Assembly (NCBI GenBank): GCA_011009095.1
Contig: VTPC01001072.1
Span: 371,719 to 435,718, forward strand
DNA from: Ignelater luminosus
Taxonomy: Eukaryota > Arthropoda > Insecta > Coleoptera > Elateridae
Direction: 5' to 3'
DNA length: 64,000 bases
The first letter of the stretch is position 1; each line of letters opens with the position of its first letter. The notes under the pieces are model-generated. The model saw only the letters and a program-made list of their open reading frames with translations. It searched no databases and was not told where the DNA came from. Below, in pieces: positions 10,363-22,319 of the stretch. The translations under genes were made by a program, and so were the position numbers.

Positions 10363-12408
10363 TATGGATTTCCCACAATAATTTAGTTTCAGATCGTAAG
10401 TTTCATACCTTCATCTGTTTCGAAGTTAATGTAAACCAGAAAATAAACCAAAACCTATTCGTCTTCTCTAAAGAATCCCACTGTTACAGTAACATTCACC
10501 CCTAATACCCGCTTTGGATTCAATCAATACTTTGACAAACTGCTCTAGATTTGCTTGATATTGATTTTCTGAACGTAATGTGTGGTGGTTAGAAAAAACA
10601 TTTAAAAATGATAAAATTATACCTAATCCAGATAGCACTTATCACACACTTGGGTGCATTTGTCTTTGTTTAATGTGGTTTAAGTTTAATTTACCACTTT
10701 CTCCTCTATTTTATTATAACAGTACAAGTATGACTCATTGGAATAAAAATAATGTTCATATTACAATTTTTTTGAAGGTTCTGAAGGTCTTACCCACCAA
10801 ATACTATTAAAGATCAATGTTAAAATTCCACAACTTGTGTTTTATCTAGTCTAGGCCGTTTTCAAAAAAAAAAAGAGAAAAATTAACCTTGTAGTGTATT
10901 AAGATGTTGAAGGGCATAAAGATGTTCAAACAACTAGAACACATTAGATCATCTCAATTTGTTAAAATATGATTCGATCATATCACATAATTGTCAATAA
11001 CAACAATTGGTGAGGATGAGTCAGTAATAAATCTCTCCGACTACAACCTTTAATAAAAACGCAATTCAAAATTTGTCTACACCATCTTGAAAGCATAAAG
11101 CTTGTGTACATTTTATTTGCCAGATTTTTGTTGTTTCTGTTGAATCATGTTGTTCATCTACTAAAAAAAATATTCTATTAACTGTTCCAAACCACTGCAA
11201 CTAAAATTGTTAGAAATTTCTGTATTACCTCGTACACCTACTTATTTTCATACCCTAACTAGGCCATCCCCGGTGAGATTCAACTAAAAATCTGAATGTT
11301 ACTGACCTTTCCCCTACCCATTCATCTATTTATTTTTATAAATCGGCAATTTCGAGAAACTGAAATTCCTTATTACTTATTTTGTTTTCGAATAAATAGG
11401 TAAAATTTAATTATTCCCAAATCAGCCGCCACTTTAAAATTCTGTATAACAAAAACAATACCTACAATAGCGTGTCAGGGATGGAATAAAACAGAACAGC
11501 TGAGAATCTGCGTAGGCCACGACGTAAGTACTAGAACCAGCCTGTTTGGATCAATATTGGAAGATGGAATTATTGTGAATCAATGTTTAATGGGTCATGT
11601 CTGACAGTTCAAGTATTTTGCATCTTATAAGCTAATTACATAATAACACACATTTAAATTACTTCCGTTTCAACTCAGATAAATTAATAATAATAATAAA
11701 CTCACCTTTTTGGCTTCCAACGTCGCTTTAGCACCCCCAACATATAGAAAATTACGTAAAAACAGCAAATGTAGATTTTCTTTTTTTCAGTTGTTTAATA
11801 AAACAATTTTCAGCGCACACTATTGTATTATGTCCAGAAGTTCCCTTTTGTTTTCAAATAAACAAAACTGTCATTTCTAGTGCACCCTGTATTATAAGAG
11901 CAGAAAAAATTTTTTATCAGCTGTAACACCTTGTAGATTTAGATAAAACCACAAAAATATTAATAATAACTTCCCATCTTTCAATGTTTTCTGACACGAT
12001 TTTACATGATGATGGAGTCTCGAAATAAAATCACAGAACTACCAAATTCATAATTACTATCAAACTGAAAGAGTTCACTTTTATTTGACACAAAATTCAG
12101 CAAATAAAACTGCAAATAATTTGCCGATAAATCGGAGAAAAAGCAAACCAACACTTATATCAAGCAGCACTCACACTAACTTCTCAACCGAAGACTGAAG
12201 CCCCGAGCAGCTGAGTGTCGGTGATACCCAAAATAAACAAGAGGTCTGTGGGGTCCCACGTGACTCGTACTAAAAACCTAATTGGTCAATGATAATAAAA
12301 ATTCACGCATGCTCTTTATATTCAACTCATGTGAGGCATGGTGTGTCGGTTTTCAAATGCAAACATAACTAACCTCACATTTGTAATAGATGTGTGATAT
12401 TCCAAAAA
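10363..12408. other. Intergenic upstream of PUSL1
   Basis: AT-rich with no supported exon. The last 250 bases are probably the PUSL1 promoter: they contain a CACGTG E-box at about 12257-12262 and lack any repeat I recognise. A minus-strand ATG-plus-donor near 11700-11750 was considered and not accepted. Confidence 0.4.
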
Positions 12409-15400
12409 ATGTTTAGATACTTAATAAACTTGTCGTACATAGGAACTCCGTTTAGGTTTTCGATTTATTTTAATATTACCAAAACAAATTTTAAGATTTA
12501 TCATTTTTTAGGGGTTTGCAAAGACAAGTTTCATTAAAAGGAACTAGAACAGAAGACCCGACAACCGTACAGGGACAATTAGATATTGCATTAAAAAGAC
12601 TTCGCCCTGTGAATGACCCTATAACTATAGGTTCAAGCAGGTTGTATTATTAATACCTATAATGTTTAATTTTAGTCACGGCATAATATTTTAAATGCAG
12701 GACCGATTCTGGAGTACATGCTTTACATACAACGATGCATGTGGATCTTCAAAGGTTAAATGGAGAACCATACGAGCCTATCACTATAACAACAGCCTTA
12801 AATCAATATTTTTATAAGCACGATGTTCCAATTCGAATTTTAAAAACGTATCTTACACCAAATGATTTTCATTGTCGATTTAATGCAATATCTCGTACAT
12901 ATTTATATAGATTAGTAGTATATTATAATTCAGGAGCCATAAATGAATCAATGCTACAGAGGCATATACCAATACAAGAATTTAATCGTTCTTTATTTAT
13001 TAGGTATGTTGTGAAAAGAAGATTTGAAATTAAATGTGTAAATAATTATCATTTTAGTACGAATACATTCGATATAGATAAAGTTAGGGAAGCAGCAAGT
13101 TTATTTGTAGGCTTACATGATTTTCGAACATTTATGCACAAATCTACCTTGGAGCCTGATAAAATGACTCGACGAACTATTGAGAAATTGGAGATTAAAG
13201 AAGGTCAATCGCTTTGGAACGATGAATACAGTTGGCCCTCCTGTATTTTAGATAATAAAAAATGTAATTATAAACCGTATGAAATTGTACTAAAAGGAAA
13301 TGGATTTTTACAAAGACAGGTAATAAATGTGCACTCGATGTTTTTAAATCTAGATTCACATTATATCTCGGATTTTACAGTTTTTAGAGTACTGTGGTAT
13401 TATTTTACTAACCAATATAAGTATTTAATCTTTTTTATTAGAAAAAGAATAATTTAAAAAGTCCTATCTTAATTTTTAAATATTTTGGTTAAAACTGCTA
13501 ACTTCATGTGTATACAATGTTGCCAAATGGCAATTTTCAGTGAGGAGTTTACAGAAGTTAGGAATTTGTAATTTTAATTATTAAAAATGGATTTGACATA
13601 TTTACTATGCTTTTTAAAAATTATTTTTAATGATAGTGAGCATTCGTAATATGAGTATAACCCAGTAACAAAAAAGTAATGTAATCTTTGGGGTTCTTAA
13701 AACACAATCTAATGATTCAATTAATAAAGAACTTACTGAAATCCAAATATTTATTGTGCAATATCATTTTTTGATATATTCAAGGTCAACTAGACAAGAA
13801 AAAACAAGTAATACCAAAACTGTCACTAAATTATTTATTTTTCTTATTATTTACTGATAAAGGTTGTTTGAATTGTTTGCAGAATTTAAAAACACTTAAT
13901 TAAAAATCTTTTAATATTTTATGTGTGAAATTGTTATTTGTAGTTTATTTATGTTTCAATTAAAACTTTCAGATTATTTATTTATATTGGTTGTGTTCAG
14001 GAGCAGCAATCAGGCTTATGCGCTGCCAGCATTTATGATTATGCACTGCTAGTAATTGCTTGTTTGCTCCTGGACGACTGTTTAATATTAACATCCATCG
14101 CAGATTTGAAAAATAACCTGCTTTTCTATACATAAACATCAATTCTGATGCAACAACGTATACCTAACCTCAAATACAAATGGCAGGCTAGAGTTCTGGA
14201 TAGTGTTTTTACTTTTGCCCTTGTTTAAAAATCATGAAATCATCTTCTTTTAGTATATTTAGAACTATTAAGTTGACATTACTAAATAAATGAAGAATTT
14301 GACAAATTTTATTTGTCAAAGATATAACTTTGTATTATTCATATACATATTATAATGAATTTATCATTATTTATTAAGACAATAATAGTGTAGTTATGTA
14401 GTTTGAAGAAAACCAGTATAGTTTTGACGAAAACAGGTTTGTACCATTTCATTTTACATTGAATAATGAAGACAGATTAACAGCTTTGAAGATTTGTACA
14501 AAGAATTCAAATTTAGAAATTTCCAAGGATTAGATTTACATAGCTTGATAGCTTTACAGAAAGAGTTTTTAATGTTACAGGTTTATTTCTGGAGAAAATG
14601 CTTTGAATTAAAAATTAATATCACTCTCTGTTCAGTGTTCATAATATTTAATTTTCAAAAATTTAATTTAAGATTACTAGCAAATATTACCAAGTTTCAA
14701 GATTATAATTAATCAAAATGTGTTATATTCCAGTAGCAAACCCTTAAACTATCTTGTTTATATTTATGATACTTATGTGCATTTGTGACAAAAATTCTAA
14801 CCTATAATTTCGATTTGACAAGCTTATAACCAAATATCTAGATTTTAAAAAAATTAAAATGATATATCTATTTTATAACTGCCCAAGTGGACAATGTTAA
14901 GAATTTTCATATTATTCAGGGAATCTACAAGCAACTAGCCCCTGACATTCCCAGTTTGTGCCTCATGTCTTCACATACAAATATAACACAATAAGAGCAA
15001 TCAACCATCCCATTCGGTCACCACTGTTGTGACATAGGTACTGCTATAGCATGATTTTATTAATACTTTTGAAATTGAAAATTAAAAATCAATTTTAGTA
15101 AAGAATTTGACATATTAACATAACCTCGCAAAACAATGGTAATTTAAAAAATATGACGAGAGCACAAAAAAACAAAGAAATTTATAAACGTCAAAATATA
15201 TCATCTGTCAAATCAATTTGTCATTTTAAGCAAAAAGTAATATTACTGAGGTAAGATAATAATAATTATAATCTTTTCTAACTTTTAATATTATAAACTG
15301 ATAAACAAACTAATAATGTCTTTATCAGAAGTTAATTTTATCACGTATTAAAATGTGAAGGCAATACTAAAAAAGTGGCGTTTTTTTAAATGTTTATCTG

Positions 15401-16108
15401 TATGAAATAATTTTATCAATGCAATTTTTATTAAGACTCTATAAACGAGTACACTTATCTCATTTTATTTGATATAAAACATTAAACAATGGAATAATCT
15501 AGAAAAACCAGATTAGTCCCCCCCATATGAGAGCCGCTGGTTTTACGAATTAAAATGACACTCGAAGGTAGCTAACGTCCCATTGATCTTTTGACTAGCC
15601 AAGTTGGTGTGGAAGTACAGGATTTTTCCTCTTAATTTTGAAACGTGTGACAGTATCATTATAATAGTGTTGGTGCTTCGGATCGAAAACGTAAATATCC
15701 TTTTGTATTTAGTTATTGTTTGTTGTTAAGAAAGAGCTTGATTATCACATAGTACTTGTTTTACACGCGGTGCTTAACCTCAAAGCTACCGGTTGGACTT
15801 GGAGGGAAACAAACCAAAATGGCCACGTTATCTTCCGCGCAGTAAAATTTTTACTGATAACAAGGTACTTATAATTAGTAATATAATGGAATTTCTTATT
15901 TGTATAGGTACGACGCACAGTGGCTTCATTGATAGCAGTAGCAAAAGGTATAGTGACTCCTAAAGATATAAAATTTATGCTTGAAATTCCTTCTCATCGT
16001 TCGTGGGATCCTAGAATAAAAACGGTACCGGCTCAAGGGCTATATCTCTGTGAAGTGGCATACTCGAGGAACAATCTGGAGACATTCAAGGAGCGTTTAG
16101 AGAAGTAA
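12409..16108 (+). CDS. PUSL1: tRNA pseudouridine synthase-like 1, five exons
   Basis: TruA-family pseudouridine synthase, which isomerises uridine to pseudouridine in tRNA (the family acts in the nucleus, cytosol or mitochondria). Exons: 12409-12455, 12512-12640, 12701-13003, 13058-13319 and 15908-16108. All introns are GT-AG and the phases agree, giving 942 bases and 313 aa, normal for PUSL1. The N-terminus MFRYLINLSYIGTPFRGLQR matches the TruA opening, TVQGQLDIALKRL follows, and the catalytic loop SSRTDSGVHA crosses the exon 2/3 join with its Asp. The C-terminus (ASLIAVAKGIVTP and the APPHGLYL-like PAQGLYLCEVAY) is typical. Intron 4 is 2.6 kb and appears to contain the B52 promoter; the stop is 28 bases before the B52 start. 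Confidence 0.92.
13320..15907 (+). other. PUSL1 intron 4, probably holding the B52 promoter
   Basis: 2.6 kb, AT-rich, no coding exon seen. An imperfect inverted pair around CAGGAGCA/TGCTCCTG lies at about 13998-14070. The last 250 bases (about 15650-15864) are less AT-rich, carry a short upstream frame after CCAAAATGGCC, and end at a good donor (ACAAG/GTACTT, 15864/15865). This is the best candidate for the untranslated first exon of B52. Confidence 0.5.
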
Positions 16109-16136
16109 ATAGTAATATTTAGATTTTATTTACAGT

Positions 16137-17051
16137 ATGGTAGGGTCAAGAGTATATGTGGGTGGGTTGCCCTACGGGACCACCGAGCGAGACCTGGAGC
16201 GTTTTTTTAGGGGCTACGGGCGTATGCGCGACGTTCTTATTAAAAATGGTTATGGTTTTGTTGAATTTGATGATTACCGCGATGCGGACGATGCAGTTTA
16301 TGAATTAAACGGTAAAAAACTTTTAGGGGAGCGTGTGACTGTGGAACGGGCACGAGGAACACCCAGAGGCCGTGACCAGTGGTCCAGCCGCAGTGATCAC
16401 CGCTCCCATGAACGCTATGGCCCACCAACGCGGACAAACTACCGTGTTATAGTCGAAAACCTGTCATCCCGCATTAGTTGGCAAGACCTCAAAGATTATA
16501 TGAGACAAGCTGGTGAAGTCACGTACGCTGACGCCCATAAGCAGCACCGCAACGAGGGCGTAGTCGAGTTTGCCAGTTATTCTGATATGAAAAATGCCAT
16601 CGACAAGCTTGACGATACAGAATTGAATGGCCGTCGTATACGTTTGATCGAAGATAAAAACACCCGTCGTAAACGCTCTTCTTCTTACAGCAGAAGTCGT
16701 TCTCGCAGCCGTTCTAAACGTTCACGTTCTAATAGCCATTCTAAATCTCGATCCAAGAGTAGATCGAGATCTAAATCACGCTCACCATCACGCAAAGATC
16801 GTGACAGCAAGTCACGTTCTCGTTCCAATTCCCGTAAGAAGTCTGAAGAGCGTTCACGTTCTAATTCAAGGAAGAAGTCTATGGATGGTTCTAAATCACG
16901 TTCCCGTTCAAGATCCCGCTCTCCTGAAGATTCCAAAAGGTCCAGGTCTCGTGAAGCCTCCAAAGGAGGATCTCGTTCACGATCACGCTCTGCCAGTAAA
17001 GATAGAAGCAAGTCACGAAGTCGATCCGGTTCTGGTGATCGTGATAATTAA
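16137..17051 (+). CDS. B52: SR splicing factor B52 (SRSF4/5/6-like)
   Basis: Serine/arginine-rich nuclear splicing factor; the family binds exonic enhancers and recruits spliceosome parts. It is 304 aa in one uninterrupted coding exon. RRM1 (about 4-74) has RNP2 RVYVGGL and RNP1 GYGFVEF. The second, pseudo-RRM (about 102-172) carries the family signature SWQDLKD at 114-120. The RS domain runs from about 181 to the end with dozens of RS/SR dipeptides. The start sits one base after a strong acceptor (TTTTATTTACAG, ending 16135), so the mRNA joins here to an upstream untranslated exon, probably ending at 15864. A poly(A) signal AATAAAG is near 17230. The lack of introns within the coding part is a little unusual, but the frame is intact and the acceptor argues against a retrocopy. 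Confidence 0.95.
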   Translation: MVGSRVYVGGLPYGTTERDLERFFRGYGRMRDVLIKNGYGFVEFDDYRDADDAVYELNGKKLLGERVTVERARGTPRGRDQWSSRSDHRSHERYGPPTRTNYRVIVENLSSRISWQDLKDYMRQAGEVTYADAHKQHRNEGVVEFASYSDMKNAIDKLDDTELNGRRIRLIEDKNTRRKRSSSYSRSRSRSRSKRSRSNSHSKSRSKSRSRSKSRSPSRKDRDSKSRSRSNSRKKSEERSRSNSRKKSMDGSKSRSRSRSRSPEDSKRSRSREASKGGSRSRSRSASKDRSKSRSRSGSGDRDN

Positions 17052-17315
17052 AGTTTATATATTTTTTTGTGTGTGTAGAGAACTGAGGGTTTTGGAGTAT
17101 ACATAATTACAAAAAGTATAGAGTGAACTACATTTTAAAAAAAATATTCAATATTGTATAACACGTAACGTTTATGTTGATAAACAATAGATTTTAGTTA
17201 TTATATTCACCTTAAGTTTAGTAGAGAATAATAAAGAAGTGACTTAAGATTTTCGGAGTAAAATTTTCAAATTTTGTTATTGATTAATACATAATTACTT
17301 TTGATATTGTAAATC

Positions 17316-17897
17316 ATGAGTCTTTCAGAACAGTTGACAAACAAAAAGAATTCTCTAAAACCCACCGACACTATTATTACATTAACAAATGGTAGACGTT
17401 ACTTAGAACGTAAAGGTAATTTAAACAGAGAACTTGAAGAAAAATCATATGGTTTTATTGTTGATACAAAGCCAGATAACATTCCGGCTAAAATTACAAA
17501 AAACATCTATTTAGGCTCTCAAGATTGTTGTGAGTTAAATACGTTGCAAGAATGTAATATTCAGCATGTATTAAGCATTGGCATCGAAGCACCATGTAAA
17601 TATCCTAATATTGATTACAAGTACATTAAGTGTTTGGATTTTCCTGAAGTCGATATAATAACGTTAATAACAAACGAATGTATCCCATTCATAAATGATG
17701 TTGTGAAAAATGATCAGAATTTATTGGTGCATTGTAATGCTGGTGTTTCCAGGTCTTCATCTGTTGTTTTAGCATATTTAATATTAGTTTGTAATATGTC
17801 GTATGATGATGCTTATAATTTAGTTAAATCAAAACGGAACTGTATCAGACCTAATGATGGTTTTGAGAAGCAATTAAAATTACTAATTAAAAGTTAA
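17316..17897 (+). CDS. DUSP19: Dual-specificity phosphatase, DUSP19-like
   Basis: Cysteine-based dual-specificity phosphatase of the atypical (no CH2/MKB domain) class; DUSP19 is known to act on the JNK pathway. It is 193 aa in a single exon. The catalytic loop VHCNAGVSRSSS puts the nucleophile at Cys140 and the Arg of HCX5R at 146; the general-acid Asp is in the CLDFPEVD stretch near 108-112. YLGSQDCCELNTLQ after residue 64 matches the LGSQDAA segment of DUSP19, and RPNDGFEKQLKLL closes the domain. It lies 264 bases after B52 on the same strand and has its own AATAAA signals at about 17946 and 17979. The subfamily assignment is by resemblance only. Confidence 0.85.
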   Translation: MSLSEQLTNKKNSLKPTDTIITLTNGRRYLERKGNLNRELEEKSYGFIVDTKPDNIPAKITKNIYLGSQDCCELNTLQECNIQHVLSIGIEAPCKYPNIDYKYIKCLDFPEVDIITLITNECIPFINDVVKNDQNLLVHCNAGVSRSSSVVLAYLILVCNMSYDDAYNLVKSKRNCIRPNDGFEKQLKLLIKS

Positions 17898-19002
17898 TGC
17901 GCATCAAATTATTGTAAATATTGCTTTTTCAAATTTTTTTAATGTTTAATAAACACACACCACATGTTTAAAGTAGAGAATAAATGATTTATATGATTGT
18001 AGTTTATTTTTTTTCATTTTCAAATAATATGTAATTATGTGTTAATAATTTTATTTACGTAAATAACTTCAGTTATTGTTAACTACAACCAACTTTGCTT
18101 TGTTTAATAGGCCCTTGTGTTATATTGGAAACTTGAATAATAAAATTTTTATACAATAGATTTCCTTTTTATTAATAGTACTAGAACAATGCAATTACTA
18201 TGTGTAAAGGTAGAACAATACAATGTTTTCGGAATTCTAATTGCCAGGCATGTTTCACATCACCAATGAGGTTATGTTTTAATTTAATTTTTTGTTTATT
18301 TGAAAGTTTATTAATAATTACCTGTATTATATTAATAATAATGAAGGAACACTGGCAGAAAGAAAGAGAAAACTGTCATGCTAAAATACAGCTTTTAAGA
18401 GTTAGATTTGTATGTTCGAAATCTTATTAAAACACAGAAACATGAAAACTATCTGTGCAATTTTAACAATGTATAAGTATAAGATGTTTATAAATGTCAA
18501 ATTATTTAATGTTGAGAACATATAACCTAAAAATTAAGTATTTTTTTCAAATTTTATGTAAATTTTGCTATTCAAAAAAAAATTTAATATGCATCACGAC
18601 ACTAAAGTTATTTTTTATCACTCGTGATTATTTTTATAAGTCAAACTTTAGTGTCTTGATACATAAGTTAACTATTAGATTCTATTCTGTTGTTAACCCC
18701 TGGTTGCATAAAGCACTCTTAATTGTGTTGTCAAGTGAAGAACATCATTAACCAATTGGAATTGGAAGTAGTATTAGAATTCGAATGTGAATTATTCATA
18801 ATTTTTCAAAGTGGCAAATTCCTTTCTAATTCAAGATTGCCGAATGTCTTTTTTTTTTTATTAGGTTGGTGTTGCTGTGACCAGTCCAATTATTTCCTGT
18901 CACTTTGACAGTTAAAATTATTTTTTTTGTGGAGTGCTAAATATAATAAAAACTAAGATTTTATTGCCATTTGCACATACTGTAGTAAAAAAACCAATTA
19001 AG
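17898..19002. other. Intergenic after the phosphatase
   Basis: Contains the phosphatase 3' UTR, then AT-rich sequence. Short frames at 18200-18430 and 18494-18751 have no recognisable content and are treated as random. Confidence 0.45.
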
Positions 19003-19044
19003 ATGATGGGATTCCAAAAGCCTGTTTCAATTGATATAATGAAG
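19003..19044 (+). other. Possible small first coding exon
   Basis: ATG at 19003 opens MMGFQKPVSIDIMK and ends at a good donor (ATGAAG/GTAACC). A possible acceptor (TTGTCTCTTCAG) ends at 20878, beyond the piggyBac relic, but the frame then stops after a few codons (VSLYLLCS). I do not recognise the peptide. It could be a tiny gene with a transposon in its intron, or chance. Confidence 0.2.
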
Positions 19045-19133
19045 GTAACCTCAAGTTTTGATAACTATCATGTCAAAAAAAAGAGGTCAGATTTCTTTCT
19101 GTGAAGAATAGCAGTATTTTTGGCTAGTTTCAA

Positions 19134-20529
19134 CCCTTTGTTGCCCAACTATAGAATAAATTATTTTTATTCTACTTTTTTTTCTGTTAATTAGCCCTTT
19201 GTATATATAAAAAAGTATTATTTTTTTTTCAAAAATTTTTGCAAAAAGTTAAGGGTGGTAATTTTGTGTACCATTGGGCAACCAAAACTGATATTGCATT
19301 GATAATTTTAGGTATTTGATCAATAATGAATAAATAACTAAAATAAATTTGTTTCTGTTTATTATGAAAAAAACTTTACAAAGAAAAGTACAAGCTAAGA
19401 TGTATTTACTTCATGGTAAATAGCAAAACAATTCTTTCTTTCATTACAAAAAAGGAACAAATTGAATGTGGTCTAGATTGAATTTTATTTTTACTACAAA
19501 CCTCACACCAACTACAATTTTTAGTAAATTTCATCAAGTGCACCTCTATTACTACACCAGACATCTGTAAGAACTGAATATCCTGCTCCTTGCCTCTTTT
19601 ATGTGCATTTACGATTGTATTGCTATCTATAGAGCAGTTTTTAGTAGTTCTACACTTCTGTTGAAGTATTAGTCCCATTGCGACCCCCCCCCCCTCTTCT
19701 GTATTTTGTAATATTGTAATCTTTTACAGCAGAAGGTACTGTTACATCCATCTGTGAACTGTTTTTCTGGGTGCTTGACACAACCAATTCTTGATTTCCA
19801 TAATAGTTGCTCACTAAATATACTTCTTTATTATGCCTCCACTTCCAAACAACTTATATTCAAGCTTGGAAATCTATAATCATAATCCCCACGCTAGAAA
19901 CTTATCAGATTTAAAATTTTTTTTGGGAGACCTTGCATGTTATTTTGGATAGTTCTACATGCTAATGTGCTTTCCAGCTTGAGTTTTTCCAGAAGAGGAA
20001 GTGATGTAAAGAAATTATCAAAAAAGATTATTCTTTGTTTTCCCCATTCCTGTTCTGTCAGTTGTAAAACAGCTCTTTCCCCTAGAGAATAATTTTTGAG
20101 TTTTTTTTTCTACATATATCAATACTTCAGACATTCCATAAGCACAGCACCCTACAGAGCTCAATGGTACTTTGAAGCACAATGCAATAAATCTTCAATC
20201 ACAAAAATATTAACATATGCTTAACAATATATTTTAGTAATATACCTTCAGAAAGATGTATTTGTTAGAGAATCAACTTTAGCAACCAAAAATTGTCTCG
20301 GTTTCCATAAAATACACAACTAATTTTTACTGTTAAACACAACCTTTACATCTGCTGAACTCAACCGATTGATGTCAAAATCTACAAAAAGAATGTGTTC
20401 TCAACCAGCATTTTGTAAAAATTCTATCATATAATTGATACTCGGAAGTATTTAGTTTATACATATATAAAACTACGATTAATTTTTAAAAGTGGTACTT
20501 CAAAAAAAGTACTGTCGGTCAACAAAGGG
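19134..20529 (-). mobile_element. piggyBac-family transposon relic
   Basis: The ends begin CCCTTTGTTG on both sides (19134 forward; 20529 reverse), each beside a one-off copy of the TTAA target (TCAA, CTAA). On the minus strand the transposase shows KVPLSSVGCCAYGMSEVLIY, then AVLQLTEQEW, the hallmark FFDNFFTSLPLLEKLK, ACRTIQNN and GLPKK. A C-terminal Cys-rich tail follows at 19678-19406 (CSWCEVCSKNKIQSRPHSIC). It is shortened (1.4 kb; intact elements are usually 2.3 kb or more) and has several frameshifts. A second CCCTTTGT block at 19196 may be a subterminal repeat. Confidence 0.8.
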
Positions 20530-22300
20530 CTAATCATGCAATTTCTTTTCCAATTTAAGTTTTGTTAAAGTCTAGACAACTAATAAATAACTGACATTGC
20601 TGCATTTTAAAATCTGATGCTTTGACTGGTGCCTTCGACAAACATTTTTATTATTCCTTGAAGAATGAAGAAGCATTCTGTTCAGTATTAGAGGTTCAAT
20701 AAAAAAAGTATGTCATTCACAACAATATTTTTAATCTTTAAGAAATACACTTTTGCACCTTGAGATAGTTTTGTAGATGCTGTTTTATATTTTGTATTTT
20801 TGCCTTAAATGTAGAAGCAGTCCTAAGGCATAAGCGATAGCCAACGGTTGTCTAGTGCAATTGTGTTGTCTCTTCAGGTATCGTTATACTTGTTATGCAG
20901 CTAGCAAAATGAATAAGAACAAGACAAATTCTACTATTGGATCAGAGCAGTAGTACCACTCAGGTAAAACATTACTTTCATGTGATATATTTTTTTTATT
21001 TGTTTGTTTATCTAGATTCTAGAACAAAGATTTGGATAAACCATCTACTTAAGGTGTAAATGTAAGTGACTCTCAGAACACTTTTTGCATAAACAGGTCT
21101 CCATGTTTATTACCAGAACAAATACACAGTCTTAGATATAATATAGGGGAGTATATTTGTAATATTAATAAGCTTGGTAATTTTACCAAACATCAGTTAC
21201 TAAAAAATGATTGAAAACCTCAAGAATATAAATTTCCATACTTTCTGCATACTAAGAAGGGAAAAGAAGAAAAGAGAAGGAGCTATGATAATCTTACGAA
21301 ATTCTCATGGCTAGTTTTTTCCAAAAAGCAACAAGGCTTTTACTGTATACAGTGTGTCCATTTTAAAATAACCTACATGGGGATATTGGAAACGGTAATA
21401 GATACAAAGTTGGTTAAATGGGGAAAAAAGTTTCATATTTATATGCCAATGAATAATCCATGGTTACATTGACGAATATCTGCCCCGTTTCAAAGGTACA
21501 GGATGAAAACCAAAAAAGTGCATTTTCTAAAATCCTGATTTATTTATTTGTTATTAGAGATAAATGTACAATATTTTCAGAAACGAAATAGCAACTAATG
21601 AAGATTTCAAAAATATGCTAGGCCTTCTAGATTTCATGTACTCGTATCCAAATTTTGTTTTCCTTATGGGCACCATATTGGATTTTTACATTTTTGAAAT
21701 CGTCATAAAAAGAGAAAGTACAAGAAAATACAAAACTAAGATTTAACCATAGTATGCTTCATTTTTTTTGATATTCTTATGAAACAATTGCAATTTGTAC
21801 CAATCAAATAATTGTTATTGTCAATTTCGTTGTGTCTATGTATAGTTGTTGTGCAGAAAAATATCGTGTTAAATAGATCGTTTTTTGAATCCTGAAAAAT
21901 ATGACAATGCCGAATCACCTGCAAGTATCGCGCGTTTTCAAAGGCATTAGCTCTGATAGTGCTGCATGGTGCACTTGTTTGTTGCAGTAGCATAAGTATT
22001 ACTGTTGCAGTAGTTGCTTTGTGATTGTTATCTAAACATTTTGTTATTCTAAAGTTATTTCAGGTGATTTTGGATTATATGGTATGTTTTACAATATAAG
22101 AAATTTCTCTTAATTATTATTAAGTTGAATAGATTACTGTGTTTATAGTTTTTGTGTGAGGTTACTGCCTATAACAAAGCAAACAAATTATGGAGAGGTA
22201 AATCAACATTATTATATTTTATAAATTATTTGTAATTATAGTACTTAATATTATTTCTTGTATTTTAAAATGCTGCATAAATATAAAGCAAACTAACATA
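20530..22300. other. Intergenic, repeat-derived in part
   Basis: No gene seen. 21350-21560 resembles 37584-37740: TGTGTCCA, CATGGGGA, GGAAAC, AGATACA, GTTAAAT and CATAT come in the same order. This suggests a dispersed element of unknown class. Confidence 0.4.
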
Positions 22301-22319
22301 TGCTATAAGAACATTGAGA

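Noticed and set aside
11700-11760. Minus-strand ATG (MLGVLKRRWKPK) followed by a donor-like GTGAGT
   Set aside because: No matching downstream exon or upstream leader found; too short to support a gene.
16685-17011. Open minus-strand frame rich in Arg/Leu/Glu within B52
   Set aside because: It is the antisense of the RS-repeat coding sequence; such repeats open other frames by composition.
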